This document shows positions 1 to 7,117 of a DNA stretch of 27,612 nt, piece after piece. Every line of letters begins with the position of its first letter. Within the stretch, counting starts at the first letter, position 1. The translations under genes were made by a program, and so were the position numbers. The notes under the pieces are model-generated. The model saw nothing but the letters and a program-made list of their open reading frames with translations. It was not told the origin of the DNA and did no database searches. The stretch is from assembly GCA_964395975.1 (NCBI GenBank), contig CAYNBZ010000029.1, positions 1-27,612 of the forward strand, written 5' to 3'. Source of the DNA: Avimuribaculum sp964395975. GTDB taxonomy: Bacteria > Bacteroidota > Bacteroidia > Bacteroidales > Muribaculaceae.

Positions 1-683
1 GCGTCGTACTCGTAGGAGCCGTCAGCCTGCCTGTACCACACTATCATGGAGAAGAGGCTTAGTCTGCCCCACACGTAGCCCATCAGCACCGAGCCGTCGC
101 CCGACACCCTGCTAACCACATAGCCGTATCTGGGTTCGAAGCCCAGCTCGTCTTCAGTCGGGTATGGCAACACCTCGAATTCGCCGTCCCTCCAGATGCA
201 GGGATAGAGAAAGGAATAAGAATCACCATCAACCCTACAATAACCTCCTATTATGCTCAGGTCGTCGCTTGCATATCTTGGTGCCGCTTTCACGTATCCA
301 TCGGGCACAGGCAGCTCGGTGGAGGTGCCGTCAATGGAAATAATCAGCGGAACACCGCCGTTTATGCATACCGCACTGCCGTCATCGCTTACGTGTTGGA
401 TGTTCCGGCTTTCTGACGTGTCCTCGTCTGAAAACACCGCGGCTTCACCCGTTTCAGTGTCATATATGGCCACCACGTTTTGGCTGTACCCTACATACAT
501 GGCGATGTATCTGCCGTTAGGAGAAACAGCCCTTCCTATAAGAGTTTCATAAACGTTGCCGTCGGCGTCGGTTATTTCACTGATGACCTGCATCGTCTGC
601 GCGGAAGCGGCAGCGCATGCGCACAACGCCACGAGAAGCGTAGCGGACTTGCGGAAAAACTTATGTAAAGGAGACTTTTCCAT
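1..683 (-). CDS. Secreted beta-propeller-like protein, N-terminal part (runs off the window)
   Basis: An open minus-strand frame runs from ATG at 683 to the window edge, giving 227 codons without a stop. The product begins with a clear Sec signal peptide: basic MEKSPLHKFFRKSA, a hydrophobic core LLVALCACAAA, and a likely cleavage after SAQ near residue 29. After it come short repeating blocks such as VSPNGRYIAMYV, VAIYDTETGE and VSDDGSAVCING, which resemble WD40 or PD40 beta-propeller blades. It is therefore probably exported to the periplasm or cell surface. I do not recognise the family and cannot name a function. The gene is clearly GC-richer (about 57-65% in the stretches I counted) than the core genes to its right, and it lies next to an IS relic, which fits an accessory or acquired gene. 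The C-terminus lies outside the window. Confidence 0.75.
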   Translation of the reverse strand, partial: MEKSPLHKFFRKSATLLVALCACAAASAQTMQVISEITDADGNVYETLIGRAVSPNGRYIAMYVGYSQNVVAIYDTETGEAAVFSDEDTSESRNIQHVSDDGSAVCINGGVPLIISIDGTSTELPVPDGYVKAAPRYASDDLSIIGGYCRVDGDSYSFLYPCIWRDGEFEVLPYPTEDELGFEPRYGYVVSRVSGDGSVLMGYVWGRLSLFSMIVWYRQADGSYEYD

Positions 684-772
684 AAGTACAAAATTTTAAA
701 AAGTTAGACATTAAGAAAATAAATACGTGTGCAAGCGGGGGCATGCCCTTCAGGCCTTGTGCTTGAATGCTG

Positions 773-803
773 CAAATATAATATAATATAATATAAACAC
801 TAA
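773..803 (-). promoter_or_regulatory. Putative promoter of the secreted protein gene
   Basis: The minus strand has TATATTTG (780-773), a perfect match to the Bacteroidetes -7 element TAnnTTTG. A TTAG at 803-800 is a weak -33 match (TTTG expected), 19 bases upstream. The implied leader to the ATG at 683 is roughly 80 bases. The spacer is made almost entirely of the pentamer repeat described separately. Confidence 0.45.
776..795. repeat. Four tandem copies of ATATA
   Basis: Four perfect head-to-tail copies of the 5-mer ATATA fill 776-795. The first copy overlaps the -7 box and the other three fill most of the spacer towards the weak -33 element of the minus-strand promoter. A change in copy number would alter the spacer by 5 bases per copy. 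Confidence 0.8.
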
Positions 804-851
804 AATACCTTTCAGAAAGTTAAGAAAACACTGGCAGAAGTATGTAGAGAC

Positions 852-862
852 ATTCAGTAAAT
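852..862 (+). repeat. Left terminal inverted repeat of the IS relic
   Basis: ATTCAGTAAAT here is the exact reverse complement of 1447-1457. The flanking bases also partly match, so the repeat may be a little longer and imperfect. Confidence 0.6.
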
Positions 863-903
863 AGTATAAAATTAGCCAACTAATTCATGCACAAAGCGTT
901 GCG

Positions 904-1349
904 AATTGGTTGGCTGATTTCGTATCTTTAGGTATTGACATTGATTCCCTTCAAAAAGTAACGGCCTCACACCGGTAACCTTATCTTGAGAACCTGCACG
1001 TGTGTATGACCGATGCCACATGTTATGAGAGCCACATGCGTTTTCCTACGGACATGAAACTCCTTTGGGTAAGTATGGAATGGCTCTACAGGCATATTTG
1101 CCGGCATTGCAGGAATCCATGCATAAGATGTCCGCGCAACAAATATGCGAGAGTATGGGACCTCACTCCGGTATACACAGCAGGATTACCGGAAGCAGCT
1201 TCCCATCATCAGAAAGGTCCTTGTACAAGAGAAGGAACTGTTTGAAGGGCGGAAGGTCAGTGAGCGCATAGTCAGCATTGACCGTCATTATATACGTCCC
1301 ATAGTAAGAGGTAAGGAAACAAAGTCTGTAGAGTTGGTGCAAGGTTAAC
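904..1349 (+). pseudogene. IS5-like transposase, broken by a stop and frameshifts
   Basis: The plus strand from 904 reads NWLADFVSLGIDIDSLQ and then meets an in-frame TAA at 976-978. In the same frame it continues DATCYESHMRFPTDMKLLW and EWLYRHICRHCRN up to PRNKY, the N-terminal pattern of an IS5-type transposase common in Bacteroidetes. Near 1140-1150 the reading moves to another frame: YGTSLRYTQQ, LPIIRKVLVQEKELFEGRK, and then RIVSIDRHYIRPIVRGKE, which carries the family motif RIVSI..x..RPIVRGKE. At 1331-1349 the expected VEFGAKVNN appears only if two single missing bases are restored. Most of the middle and the C-terminal catalytic part are deleted. It cannot make an active transposase. 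Confidence 0.7.
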
Positions 1350-1386
1350 AACATACAGATAAAAACACGGTAAAATAGCAATAAAA

Positions 1387-1440
1387 ATGGCATATGAAAT
1401 GATTATGGTCTATCATCTTTATATGCCATCTTAATTTTTT
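1387..1440. terminator. Stem-loop near the right end of the IS relic, possible terminator
   Basis: ATGGCATAT at 1387-1395 pairs with ATATGCCAT at 1421-1429 (9 bp, 25-base loop). A T-rich stretch follows on the plus strand (1431-1440) and an A-rich one precedes it, so it could end transcripts from either side. The long loop makes this tentative. Confidence 0.3.
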
Positions 1441-1446
1441 AGGGAC

Positions 1447-1457
1447 ATTTACTGAAT
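1447..1457 (-). repeat. Right terminal inverted repeat of the IS relic
   Basis: ATTTACTGAAT is the exact reverse complement of 852-862. It lies just beyond the transposase remnant and about 90 bp from the tRNA-Ser gene. Confidence 0.6.
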
Positions 1458-1483
1458 ATCCCTCATTTCAGAACGGGGCAAAC

Positions 1484-1518
1484 AAAAAAAGTATCCGAAA
1501 AAGTGAATTCGAATACTT
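1484..1518 (-). terminator. Intrinsic terminator of tRNA-Ser
   Basis: On the minus strand AAGTATTCGAA (1518-1508) pairs with TTCGGATACTT (1499-1489), giving an 11-bp stem with one G-U pair. A run of seven T follows (1490-1484). It lies about 30 bases past the 3' end of the tRNA. Confidence 0.7.
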
Positions 1519-1549
1519 GATTCAACTTGCTGATATTCAATGATAGAAG

Positions 1550-1637
1550 CGGAGTGAGGGGGATTCGAACCCCCGATGCGCTTTTGACGCATACACGCTT
1601 TCCAGGCGTGCCTCTTCAGCCACTCGAGCATCACTCC
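1550..1637 (-). tRNA. tRNA-Ser, anticodon GGA
   Basis: The 88-base minus-strand sequence folds as a class II tRNA. The acceptor stem is GGAGTGA with TCACTCC, and the discriminator base is G. The D arm has GAGTGGCTGAA. The anticodon stem CACGC/GCGTG carries the loop CTGGAAA, so the anticodon is GGA (serine, codons UCC and UCU). A long variable arm typical of tRNA-Ser is present. The T arm GGGGGTTCGAATCCCCC is perfect. CCA is not encoded in the genome. It has its own promoter and terminator, so it is a single-gene unit. Confidence 0.95.
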
Positions 1638-1665
1638 ATTGTCATGTTTCCCCCTAAATGGCGCA

Positions 1666-1696
1666 CAAAGATAGTAACTTGCTGCGAAAAGGCAAA
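1666..1696 (-). promoter_or_regulatory. Promoter of tRNA-Ser
   Basis: The minus strand reads TTTG (1696-1693), 19 bases, then TATCTTTG (1673-1666), a full match to the Bacteroidetes housekeeping promoter. Transcription would start a short way upstream of the tRNA 5' end at 1637. Confidence 0.65.
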
Positions 1697-1770
1697 ATTA
1701 TGGATGAAAATTATGGAGTCAGCAAGGCTCAACGGCATAGTGTCAGGCGTTCAGAATTAAATCACATGCT

Positions 1771-3129
1771 TTACAGTATGTGCATCAGCATTGTGCTGAC
1801 AGCGGTGTATATCACCATTCCTATTATGTCGTTGGTAATGCTGATGAATGGACCTGTTGCAAGCGCAGGGTCGATTTTAAACTTTTCAAGTGTCAGTGGA
1901 ACAAGTGTGCCAAATATCGAAGCGAAAATTACCACCGAAAAGAGCGACACTGATACAGCAACAGTGGTGATGCGTCCTGGGTCGTTGAGGAAGAAGCAGT
2001 TGTAAAGAAATACGAGCAATGAAATGATTGTTGCGTTGATAAGTCCGACACCAATTTCTTTGCCAATCTGCTTGGCTGCATGTTTTATGTCGAGGCTGCC
2101 ATTGGCAAGGCCTTGTACCACGATTGCCGATGACTGGATGCCAACATTTCCGCCGGTGCCGCCGATAAGAGGTATGAACAGTGCCATGGCAGGGTTGGTG
2201 GCAAAACCGTTTTCGAAATTTCCGAGTATGACCGAGTTGGCAAGTCCGCCAATCATGCCGATGAGGAGCCACGGCAAGCGTGCCTTGGTTTGGGTTAACA
2301 GGTTATCGTTGGTTTCGACATCGGTTGAGATACCGGAAGCAAGTTGGTAATCGCGTTCGCTTTGTTCGCGCACTTGATCCATTATGTCGTCCACTGTAAT
2401 GCGACCGACAAGGCGACCTATGGAGTCGATTACGGGCATTGCTACAAGATTATATTTTTCGAAGTCAAGGGCGACCTCTTCGATTGGAGTGTCGGTCTTG
2501 ACTGCTATGGGGTCGGTGACCATTACATGCTTTATTTTCGATACCGACGGGTGCGTAATCATTTTCTTCAGCGGGAACACCCCTTTGAGGCGGTTTTCGT
2601 CGTCAACGACATATACGTAATATATTTCGTCCATATCCTCGGCCTGCATTCTCATTTGCTTCATGCATTCTGGCATACTCCAATTCTCGTTTACGACGAT
2701 CATTTCAGTACCCATCAATCCACCGGCAGTGTCATCGTCATATTTTAGCAGGTCGATGATGTCCCCTGCCTGCTCCACATCGTCGATGTGCGAAATTACA
2801 TCATCGCGGTCTTCTTCGTCGAGTTCTTGTATAAGGTCAACGGCATCATCCGAGTCCAAGTGTTCGAGCTGCTTGGCTATGTCCTCGTTGGGCATCTGTG
2901 CAAGCAATTTCTTGCGATCGTCCTCATCAAGTTCCATCAGCACTTCGGCTGCTGTTTCCTCATCGAGCAGTTTGTTGAGGAATTCGACCTCTTCGGTTTC
3001 GAGATCATGGTAAAGTTCGGCGATGTCGGCCGGATGTAGCCCATCGAGCAGCTCACGAACCTTTTCAAGGTCATTAGCCGCAACAATGTCTTTTACTTGC
3101 TGCAAATATTTGTCGCTATATTCTTTCAT
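1771..3129 (-). CDS. mgtE: Magnesium transporter MgtE
   Basis: MgtE is a Mg2+-gated Mg2+ channel of the inner membrane. The frame is open from 3183, but I place the start at ATG 3129 (MKEYSDKYLQQ), giving 452 residues, the usual family length; the 18 extra residues do not look like MgtE. Seen in order: an acidic helical N domain (to about residue 125, with HPADIAEL and many Asp/Glu), two CBS domains (about 130-255, with TAGGLMGTE and VDDIMDQVREQ), then the membrane domain from about residue 280. The membrane domain carries IGGTGGNVGIQSSAIVVQGL and the final helix. It lies 119 bp downstream of rsmA on the same strand and is probably co-transcribed with it. The acidic N domain is known in this family to sense cytosolic Mg2+. 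Confidence 0.95.
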   Translation of the reverse strand: MKEYSDKYLQQVKDIVAANDLEKVRELLDGLHPADIAELYHDLETEEVEFLNKLLDEETAAEVLMELDEDDRKKLLAQMPNEDIAKQLEHLDSDDAVDLIQELDEEDRDDVISHIDDVEQAGDIIDLLKYDDDTAGGLMGTEMIVVNENWSMPECMKQMRMQAEDMDEIYYVYVVDDENRLKGVFPLKKMITHPSVSKIKHVMVTDPIAVKTDTPIEEVALDFEKYNLVAMPVIDSIGRLVGRITVDDIMDQVREQSERDYQLASGISTDVETNDNLLTQTKARLPWLLIGMIGGLANSVILGNFENGFATNPAMALFIPLIGGTGGNVGIQSSAIVVQGLANGSLDIKHAAKQIGKEIGVGLINATIISLLVFLYNCFFLNDPGRITTVAVSVSLFSVVIFASIFGTLVPLTLEKFKIDPALATGPFISITNDIIGMVIYTAVSTMLMHIL

Positions 3130-3248
3130 ATTTCTTTTCTTATACACGCGTATGGCAGCGCACGGCGTGTGTTGGTGGCACAAAAGTGATTGTTTCTCGA
3201 ATAGGTGTGACCGGTTTTTCTCTTCACGAGAAAATACTTACGCAAGCA

Positions 3249-4034
3249 TCACGGTACAGTCCTGTTCGCGGCGATGATATTGGTCAGTTCGACAAATTGC
3301 GCTACGTCAAGTTGCTCAGGCCGCAACGTCAACATTTCAGCGCATTGGGAAGGCGGTGCTGGTAACAAGGCTTTTAACGAGTTGCGCAAAGTCTTGCGCC
3401 GTTGGCTGAAAGAGGCTTTTACTACAGTCTTAAACAGAGCTTCGTCACAGCCAAGCGAAGTGACATTGTTTCTCGTCAGCCTTATTACGCCCGACTTTAC
3501 TTTTGGGGGAGGGTCGAAAACATTCTCATCGACAGTGAAGAGATACTCAATGTCATACCATGCTTGCAGTAGTACCGACAGTATGCCATAGGTCTTTGAG
3601 CCAGGCTGTGCTGCTATGCGTTGTGCCACTTCGCGTTGCAACATCCCGCCACAGCATGGCACTTGGTCTTTATATTTGAGTACCTTGAAAAATATTTGCG
3701 AAGATATGTTGTATGGGTAATTCCCGATTATGCAGAAAGGCTTGTCGCCATATATCTCTTTTAAGTCGAGTTTTAGGAAGTCATCAGCAATTATACGCCC
3801 GTCAAGCATGGGGAAATGCCTTTTCAGGTAGGCAACCGATTCATTGTCGAGTTCTACCACGCGCAAATCGTGTCCTGCCCCGATAAGGAATTTGGTCAAC
3901 ACACCCATGCCGGGACCCACTTCAAGCAAAGGTGTTCCCACGTGTCCTGTCATGGTGTCGGCGATGCGTTGTGCCACCGATAAATCGGTTAGGAAATGTT
4001 GCCCGAGCGACTTTTTTGCTTTTACCTGTTGCAT
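3249..4034 (-). CDS. rsmA: 16S rRNA dimethyladenosine transferase RsmA (KsgA)
   Basis: RsmA methylates two adjacent adenines (A1518 and A1519 in E. coli numbering) near the 3' end of 16S rRNA, using S-adenosylmethionine, late in small-subunit assembly. The 261-residue product has the family opening KKSLGQHFLTD (residues 7-17), the SAM-binding motif LEVGPGMGVLT (about 38-48), and the catalytic motif NYPYNISSQIFFK (about 104-116), where NxPY is the adenine methyltransferase signature. The C-terminal helical domain has SFSQRRKTLRNSLK. Length is normal for the family. The gene starts divergently from the membrane protein gene at 4277 and has a clear promoter at 4136-4166. mgtE follows on the same strand. 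Confidence 0.96.
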   Translation of the reverse strand: MQQVKAKKSLGQHFLTDLSVAQRIADTMTGHVGTPLLEVGPGMGVLTKFLIGAGHDLRVVELDNESVAYLKRHFPMLDGRIIADDFLKLDLKEIYGDKPFCIIGNYPYNISSQIFFKVLKYKDQVPCCGGMLQREVAQRIAAQPGSKTYGILSVLLQAWYDIEYLFTVDENVFDPPPKVKSGVIRLTRNNVTSLGCDEALFKTVVKASFSQRRKTLRNSLKALLPAPPSQCAEMLTLRPEQLDVAQFVELTNIIAANRTVP

Positions 4035-4092
4035 TGGCTCAATTGTTTTTATCGGTTAATCACAGTTCCTCATGTAAAAATGCAAAGCCGTA

Positions 4093-4125
4093 TTGTCGCC
4101 ATACCAATAATTTGGCGTATCTTTG
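4093..4125 (+). promoter_or_regulatory. Putative promoter of the 4277 membrane protein gene
   Basis: TTG at 4093-4095 is followed 22 bases later by TATCTTTG at 4118-4125, a full -7 match. The spacer is slightly long. The leader would be about 145 bases. The -7 box overlaps the 10-bp palindrome CTTTGCAAAG (4121-4130). Confidence 0.45.
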
Positions 4126-4135
4126 CAAAGCCGTA

Positions 4136-4166
4136 CAAAGGTAATGTTCTGTCGAGAGAAAAACAA
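4136..4166 (-). promoter_or_regulatory. Promoter of rsmA (and probably mgtE)
   Basis: The minus strand has TTG (4166-4164), exactly 20 bases, then TACCTTTG (4143-4136), a full match to the Bacteroidetes consensus. The leader to the rsmA ATG at 4034 is about 95 bases. Its -7 box lies about 10 bp from the -7 box of the divergent plus-strand promoter. Confidence 0.6.
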
Positions 4167-4276
4167 GTAAAACGTGGCAGAAATCGTTACCAACCGGTGT
4201 AAAGAGCGCGTATTTTTGTGAGGTGTGAAAGTACCTACCAGCGTGCCAAAACAGAACACAGACTTTTTAGCGATTC

Positions 4277-5341
4277 ATGCAACAGAAAGCAAAGAAAATC
4301 ATTTCAAGCATATTCAAGTATGCCGTTTCAATAGCCATTGGCGTAGGGCTGTTTTATTTTTTGTACAAAAATGTCGATATGGCGCAGATGCGCAATGTCC
4401 TGCAAGAGAATGTCGATTATTGGTGGTTTATACCGGTTGTGGTGGTGAGTGTCTTGAGCCATGTCTTCAGGGCTTGCCGGTGGCGGCTTCAGTTGCGAGC
4501 CATCAATGTCGATGCCCCGTTGAGTGCGCTTATCAATTCGATATTCGGAACTTATGCCGTGAATCTCATTTTTCCCCGGCTTGGAGAAGTGTGGCGTACG
4601 GGCTATATAGCAAGCCGTCAAAAAGCGTCGTTCACGGCAGTGCTTGGTTCAATGGTTGCCGACCGCCTCACTGATACAGTAACCGTATCGCTACTGACGG
4701 TGGTGACGTTTTTTGTTGCCCGTGGGGCTTTTATTTCGTTTCTTGATACATATCCACAAGTGAAAGACGGGTTGTGGAACCTGTTGACATCTCCATGGTC
4801 ATGGGTGATGTTGGTGGTGCTGGCGGCAGCCATAGTGTGGTTGTTGGTAAGCAAAACACAAAACCGGTATATACTCAAACTCAAGCAAATGGTTTCCAAC
4901 TTGTGGGATGGCTTCTCGGCTATAGCGCGCATGGATGGCAAATGGCAGTTTCTTGGCTACACGATACTTATATGGGGGTGTTATTTCTTGCAGTTATACA
5001 TAGCGACATTTGCTTTCAGTTTTACTGAAAATATCGGGGTGAAAGCAACGCTTGTACTGTTTGTGCTGAGCAGTATCGGCATGGGAATTCCTACCAATGG
5101 CGGACTCGGTTCGTGGCACATTGCCATTATCTTCGGTTTGTCCATATATGGGGTAGGACGCTTCGACCCTGCTAATTTCGATCCTCAGGCATCGGCTTTT
5201 GCCATGCTTGTGTGGGGCGTGCAGGCTGTTTTGCTCATTGTGCTTGGCATATATTCATTTACATATATGGCCATAGACCGCCGTCGCATCAAGAACGGGA
5301 AGGTGATTGTGCACACGAGCGGCGGCAGCATGAAATTGTAA
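4277..5341 (+). CDS. Lysylphosphatidylglycerol synthase TM-region / UPF0104 family membrane protein
   Basis: The 354-residue polytopic protein has a first hydrophobic segment at about residues 12-31 and at least six further membrane segments. Features typical of the MprF flippase-like, YbhN or AglD family are FRACRWRLQLRAI (about 62-74), PRLGEVWRTGYIASRQ (about 99-114) and MVADRLTDT (about 124-132). A late segment has SSIGMGIPTNGGLGSWH. Members are inner-membrane proteins and some move lipids across the membrane. The aminoacyl-transferase domain of MprF is absent, so lysyl-lipid synthesis is not expected, and the substrate cannot be read from sequence. It is divergent from rsmA and only 46 bp from the next gene, probably in one transcript. 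Confidence 0.8.
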   Translation: MQQKAKKIISSIFKYAVSIAIGVGLFYFLYKNVDMAQMRNVLQENVDYWWFIPVVVVSVLSHVFRACRWRLQLRAINVDAPLSALINSIFGTYAVNLIFPRLGEVWRTGYIASRQKASFTAVLGSMVADRLTDTVTVSLLTVVTFFVARGAFISFLDTYPQVKDGLWNLLTSPWSWVMLVVLAAAIVWLLVSKTQNRYILKLKQMVSNLWDGFSAIARMDGKWQFLGYTILIWGCYFLQLYIATFAFSFTENIGVKATLVLFVLSSIGMGIPTNGGLGSWHIAIIFGLSIYGVGRFDPANFDPQASAFAMLVWGVQAVLLIVLGIYSFTYMAIDRRRIKNGKVIVHTSGGSMKL

Positions 5342-5387
5342 ATTTGTTGGTGGGCATGAAATAATTGTTTAAACAAACAGAGGGAAT

Positions 5388-5903
5388 ATGGCGACAGGCG
5401 AATATGACGATTATTTTGACGGTGATGATGATACCGCTTCGGTTGAAGAACTGAAAACTGTTGAAGAAGAAACTCCCGAGCAAATAGAGGCAAAAAAAAT
5501 AAAGGCTCAGACTATAGGCAGGAAAGACGGGAGTCTGCGTAAAGCCATAATGACGATGATTGCAGTTGCCGTATTTGTCATGATAGTGTGGATTGTAGTG
5601 ATATTTTGGCTGCCTTATGTGAGCGAAGCACAGCAGCGAGGTGTGATTATGCAGGTAAGACAGGAAGGACTTATTTTCAAGACATTTGAGGGGCAGATGA
5701 TTACGGATGAGCGTATTGCCGATACTACGCACATTTATCAACGTGATTTCATTTTCTCAATTGAAAATGATTCAATTGCTCGCAAAATGATGGAATTACA
5801 AGCTACGGGAAGACGCGTGGTGGTTACGTACAAAGAGTATCGTGGAACTCTGCCGTGGCGCGGAAGTTCGAAGATAGTCGTCACAGATTACAGAATGCAA
5901 TAG
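5388..5903 (+). CDS. Hypothetical protein with one membrane segment
   Basis: The 171-residue product opens with a very acidic cytosolic stretch (EYDDYFDGDDD and EELKTVEEETPEQIE), then a basic patch. One strong membrane helix follows at about residues 61-81 (MTMIAVAVFVMIVWIVVIFWL). The remaining 90 residues would be periplasmic and contain RQEGLIFKTFEGQM and VVVTYKEYRGTLPWRGSSK. The latter part resembles a small conserved Bacteroidetes domain I have seen annotated only as hypothetical. It sits 46 bp after the UPF0104 gene, so they are probably an operon. A weak hairpin lies downstream (5944-5949 with 5975-5980, then T-rich). No function can be assigned. Confidence 0.75.
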   Translation: MATGEYDDYFDGDDDTASVEELKTVEEETPEQIEAKKIKAQTIGRKDGSLRKAIMTMIAVAVFVMIVWIVVIFWLPYVSEAQQRGVIMQVRQEGLIFKTFEGQMITDERIADTTHIYQRDFIFSIENDSIARKMMELQATGRRVVVTYKEYRGTLPWRGSSKIVVTDYRMQ

Positions 5904-6067
5904 ATGTTAAATTTGTGCCTGATGGTGCAATGTTTTATAATAAATGCCGTTTTATATTCAGACTTGTAATAATGCGGCATATTTGTTTTATATGAAATGT
6001 TGCGGTAGAGTCGGATAATGGGAATTGTCCATGTTATTGGAGTAATACTTTTTAAAATGGAAAACTT

Positions 6068-6223
6068 ATGAAAAGGGAATTGAGAGCAATAGGATTGATT
6101 ATGTGTATAACGGCACTGATTGCCGTTGCATACATTGGCATTGCGCATTTGATAGAGGAACATGTTGCAAGCGAAACCGTAAGTCTTACTGTTTTCCCTA
6201 AGGGACTTGTTGCAAGCCATTGA
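6068..6223 (+). CDS. Small 51-residue membrane protein
   Basis: ATG at 6068 opens a frame that ends with TGA at 6221-6223. The product starts MKRELRAIGLIMCITALI and has one long hydrophobic helix (about residues 7-29) after a basic N-terminus. A short polar tail with LIEEHVASETVSLTVFPKG follows. This layout is typical of real small membrane proteins: the positive charges precede the helix, so the N-terminus should stay inside. The sequence before the ATG is A-rich (AAAATGGAAAACTT), as at many Bacteroidetes starts. It follows the hypothetical gene by 164 bp. I do not recognise a family. Confidence 0.5.
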   Translation: MKRELRAIGLIMCITALIAVAYIGIAHLIEEHVASETVSLTVFPKGLVASH

Positions 6224-6342
6224 CGTGCTTGTAATGTGTATTTATGAAATTGCGTTAGTGTAATGAAATAAAGTGTTGCGTGTATGAAGTTTCTAAAAGC
6301 ATTGCTAAAGAGACTTAATTAAAGTTAATTTTATTTTAGCTT

Positions 6343-6374
6343 TTTGGTTTATAAAATAAACCGATTTATATTTG
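6343..6374 (+). promoter_or_regulatory. Consensus promoter of the membrane protein / regulator pair
   Basis: TTTG at 6343-6346, exactly 20 bases, then TATATTTG at 6367-6374: a perfect Bacteroidetes promoter. Transcription would start near 6380, leaving a leader of about 85-90 bases before the ATG at 6470. Confidence 0.7.
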
Positions 6375-6469
6375 TACTGTAGAAAGGTGATGATGTGTTA
6401 AACAAAATCCTTTTTTATTTTCGTAATATAGTTTGTATTATAAACCACTTTATAATTAATATTATGATT

Positions 6470-7117
6470 ATGGAAGACAAGAAAATTAACGAAAAAGAGA
6501 GTTTGGAGTTGATTACTCAAATGATTCTGCAAACGAAACGCCGTTTTGAAACGAGTGATGGTAATATGTTGCTGTCGTGGGGCATATTGACTGTTGCTGT
6601 TGCGGCAATAGTGATGGTGACATTAATGGTTGTAAAAGATCCTTCGTGCCAAACCTTGTGGGCATTGATGGCATTAGGCTCGTTTTTCTTTCGTAAAAAA
6701 GAAAAGGCTGATAAAGCGAAAGCACATCGCACTTATATCGACACTATTTCGAATAATATTTGGAAATTTGCTGCCGGCATGATATGGCCGGTGGTGATTA
6801 TATGCGTAGTGCTCGAATACTTCGTACGGCCATGTGTCGGTTACCACAATGTAAATTCTCCATGGCTGCTACTCTATGTTTTTGCATTGATAGTAATGGG
6901 CGGAGCTTCGGCCATGCAAGGTATTGTGATAAAGGTCAAGAGCCTTGTGGTGGGCGGTTTTATAGGCGTATCGGCAGGGATGATTGTTGTCGGGTTGGCT
7001 TTGTGTCAAGTGCCTGTCACGGTCTATTGGGGGTATCCTTTGTTAATGGTGTGCTTCATGCTGATGATGGTAGTCCCGGGAATTATCATGCGTAATCAAG
7101 CGAGGAATGACCGATGA
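6470..7117 (+). CDS. Four-TM-type membrane protein paired with a winged-helix regulator
   Basis: The frame is open from a GTG at 6395, but ATG 6470 (MEDKKINEKESLELITQMI, 215 residues) is the likely start: the extra N-terminal part is hydrophobic and low-complexity, while MEDKK begins at the expected family opening. ATG 6464 is also possible. The N-terminal 35 residues are a charged helix (TQMILQTKRRFETSDGN). Membrane segments follow, near residues 40-57, 62-75, 105-122, 136-153, 160-180 and 187-206. This type of protein occurs in Bacteroidetes next to a small DNA-binding protein. Its stop overlaps the ATG of that regulator (ATGA), so the two are translationally coupled. The role is unknown; sensing or membrane stress is a guess. 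Confidence 0.75.
   Translation: MEDKKINEKESLELITQMILQTKRRFETSDGNMLLSWGILTVAVAAIVMVTLMVVKDPSCQTLWALMALGSFFFRKKEKADKAKAHRTYIDTISNNIWKFAAGMIWPVVIICVVLEYFVRPCVGYHNVNSPWLLLYVFALIVMGGASAMQGIVIKVKSLVVGGFIGVSAGMIVVGLALCQVPVTVYWGYPLLMVCFMLMMVVPGIIMRNQARNDR

Larger units (their letters stand above)
852..1457. mobile_element. Degenerate IS5-like insertion sequence relic
   Basis: The segment is bounded by an 11-bp inverted repeat, ATTCAGTAAAT at 852-862 and ATTTACTGAAT at 1447-1457, the expected position for IS terminal repeats. Between them lie fragments of a DDE transposase reading on the plus strand. The whole element is only 606 bp, against more than 1.2 kb expected for an intact copy, so large internal parts have been lost. 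I found no convincing target-site duplication (left flank AGAC, right flank ATCC). An imperfect hairpin sits near the left end (874-886 with 903-915, 12 of 13 bp). The IS5 assignment rests on remembered motifs only; the exact family is uncertain. Confidence 0.7.

Noticed and set aside
1527..1760. 77-residue plus-strand ORF covering the tRNA-Ser gene
   Set aside because: It is antisense to a well-formed tRNA gene and its promoter.
2663..3013. Serine-rich plus-strand ORF (116 residues)
   Set aside because: It is the antisense shadow of the acidic N domain of mgtE; Asp/Glu codons read backwards as Ser.
6395..6469. GTG start extending the membrane protein by 25 residues
   Set aside because: The extension is low-complexity and hydrophobic, and ATG 6470 gives the expected family opening.
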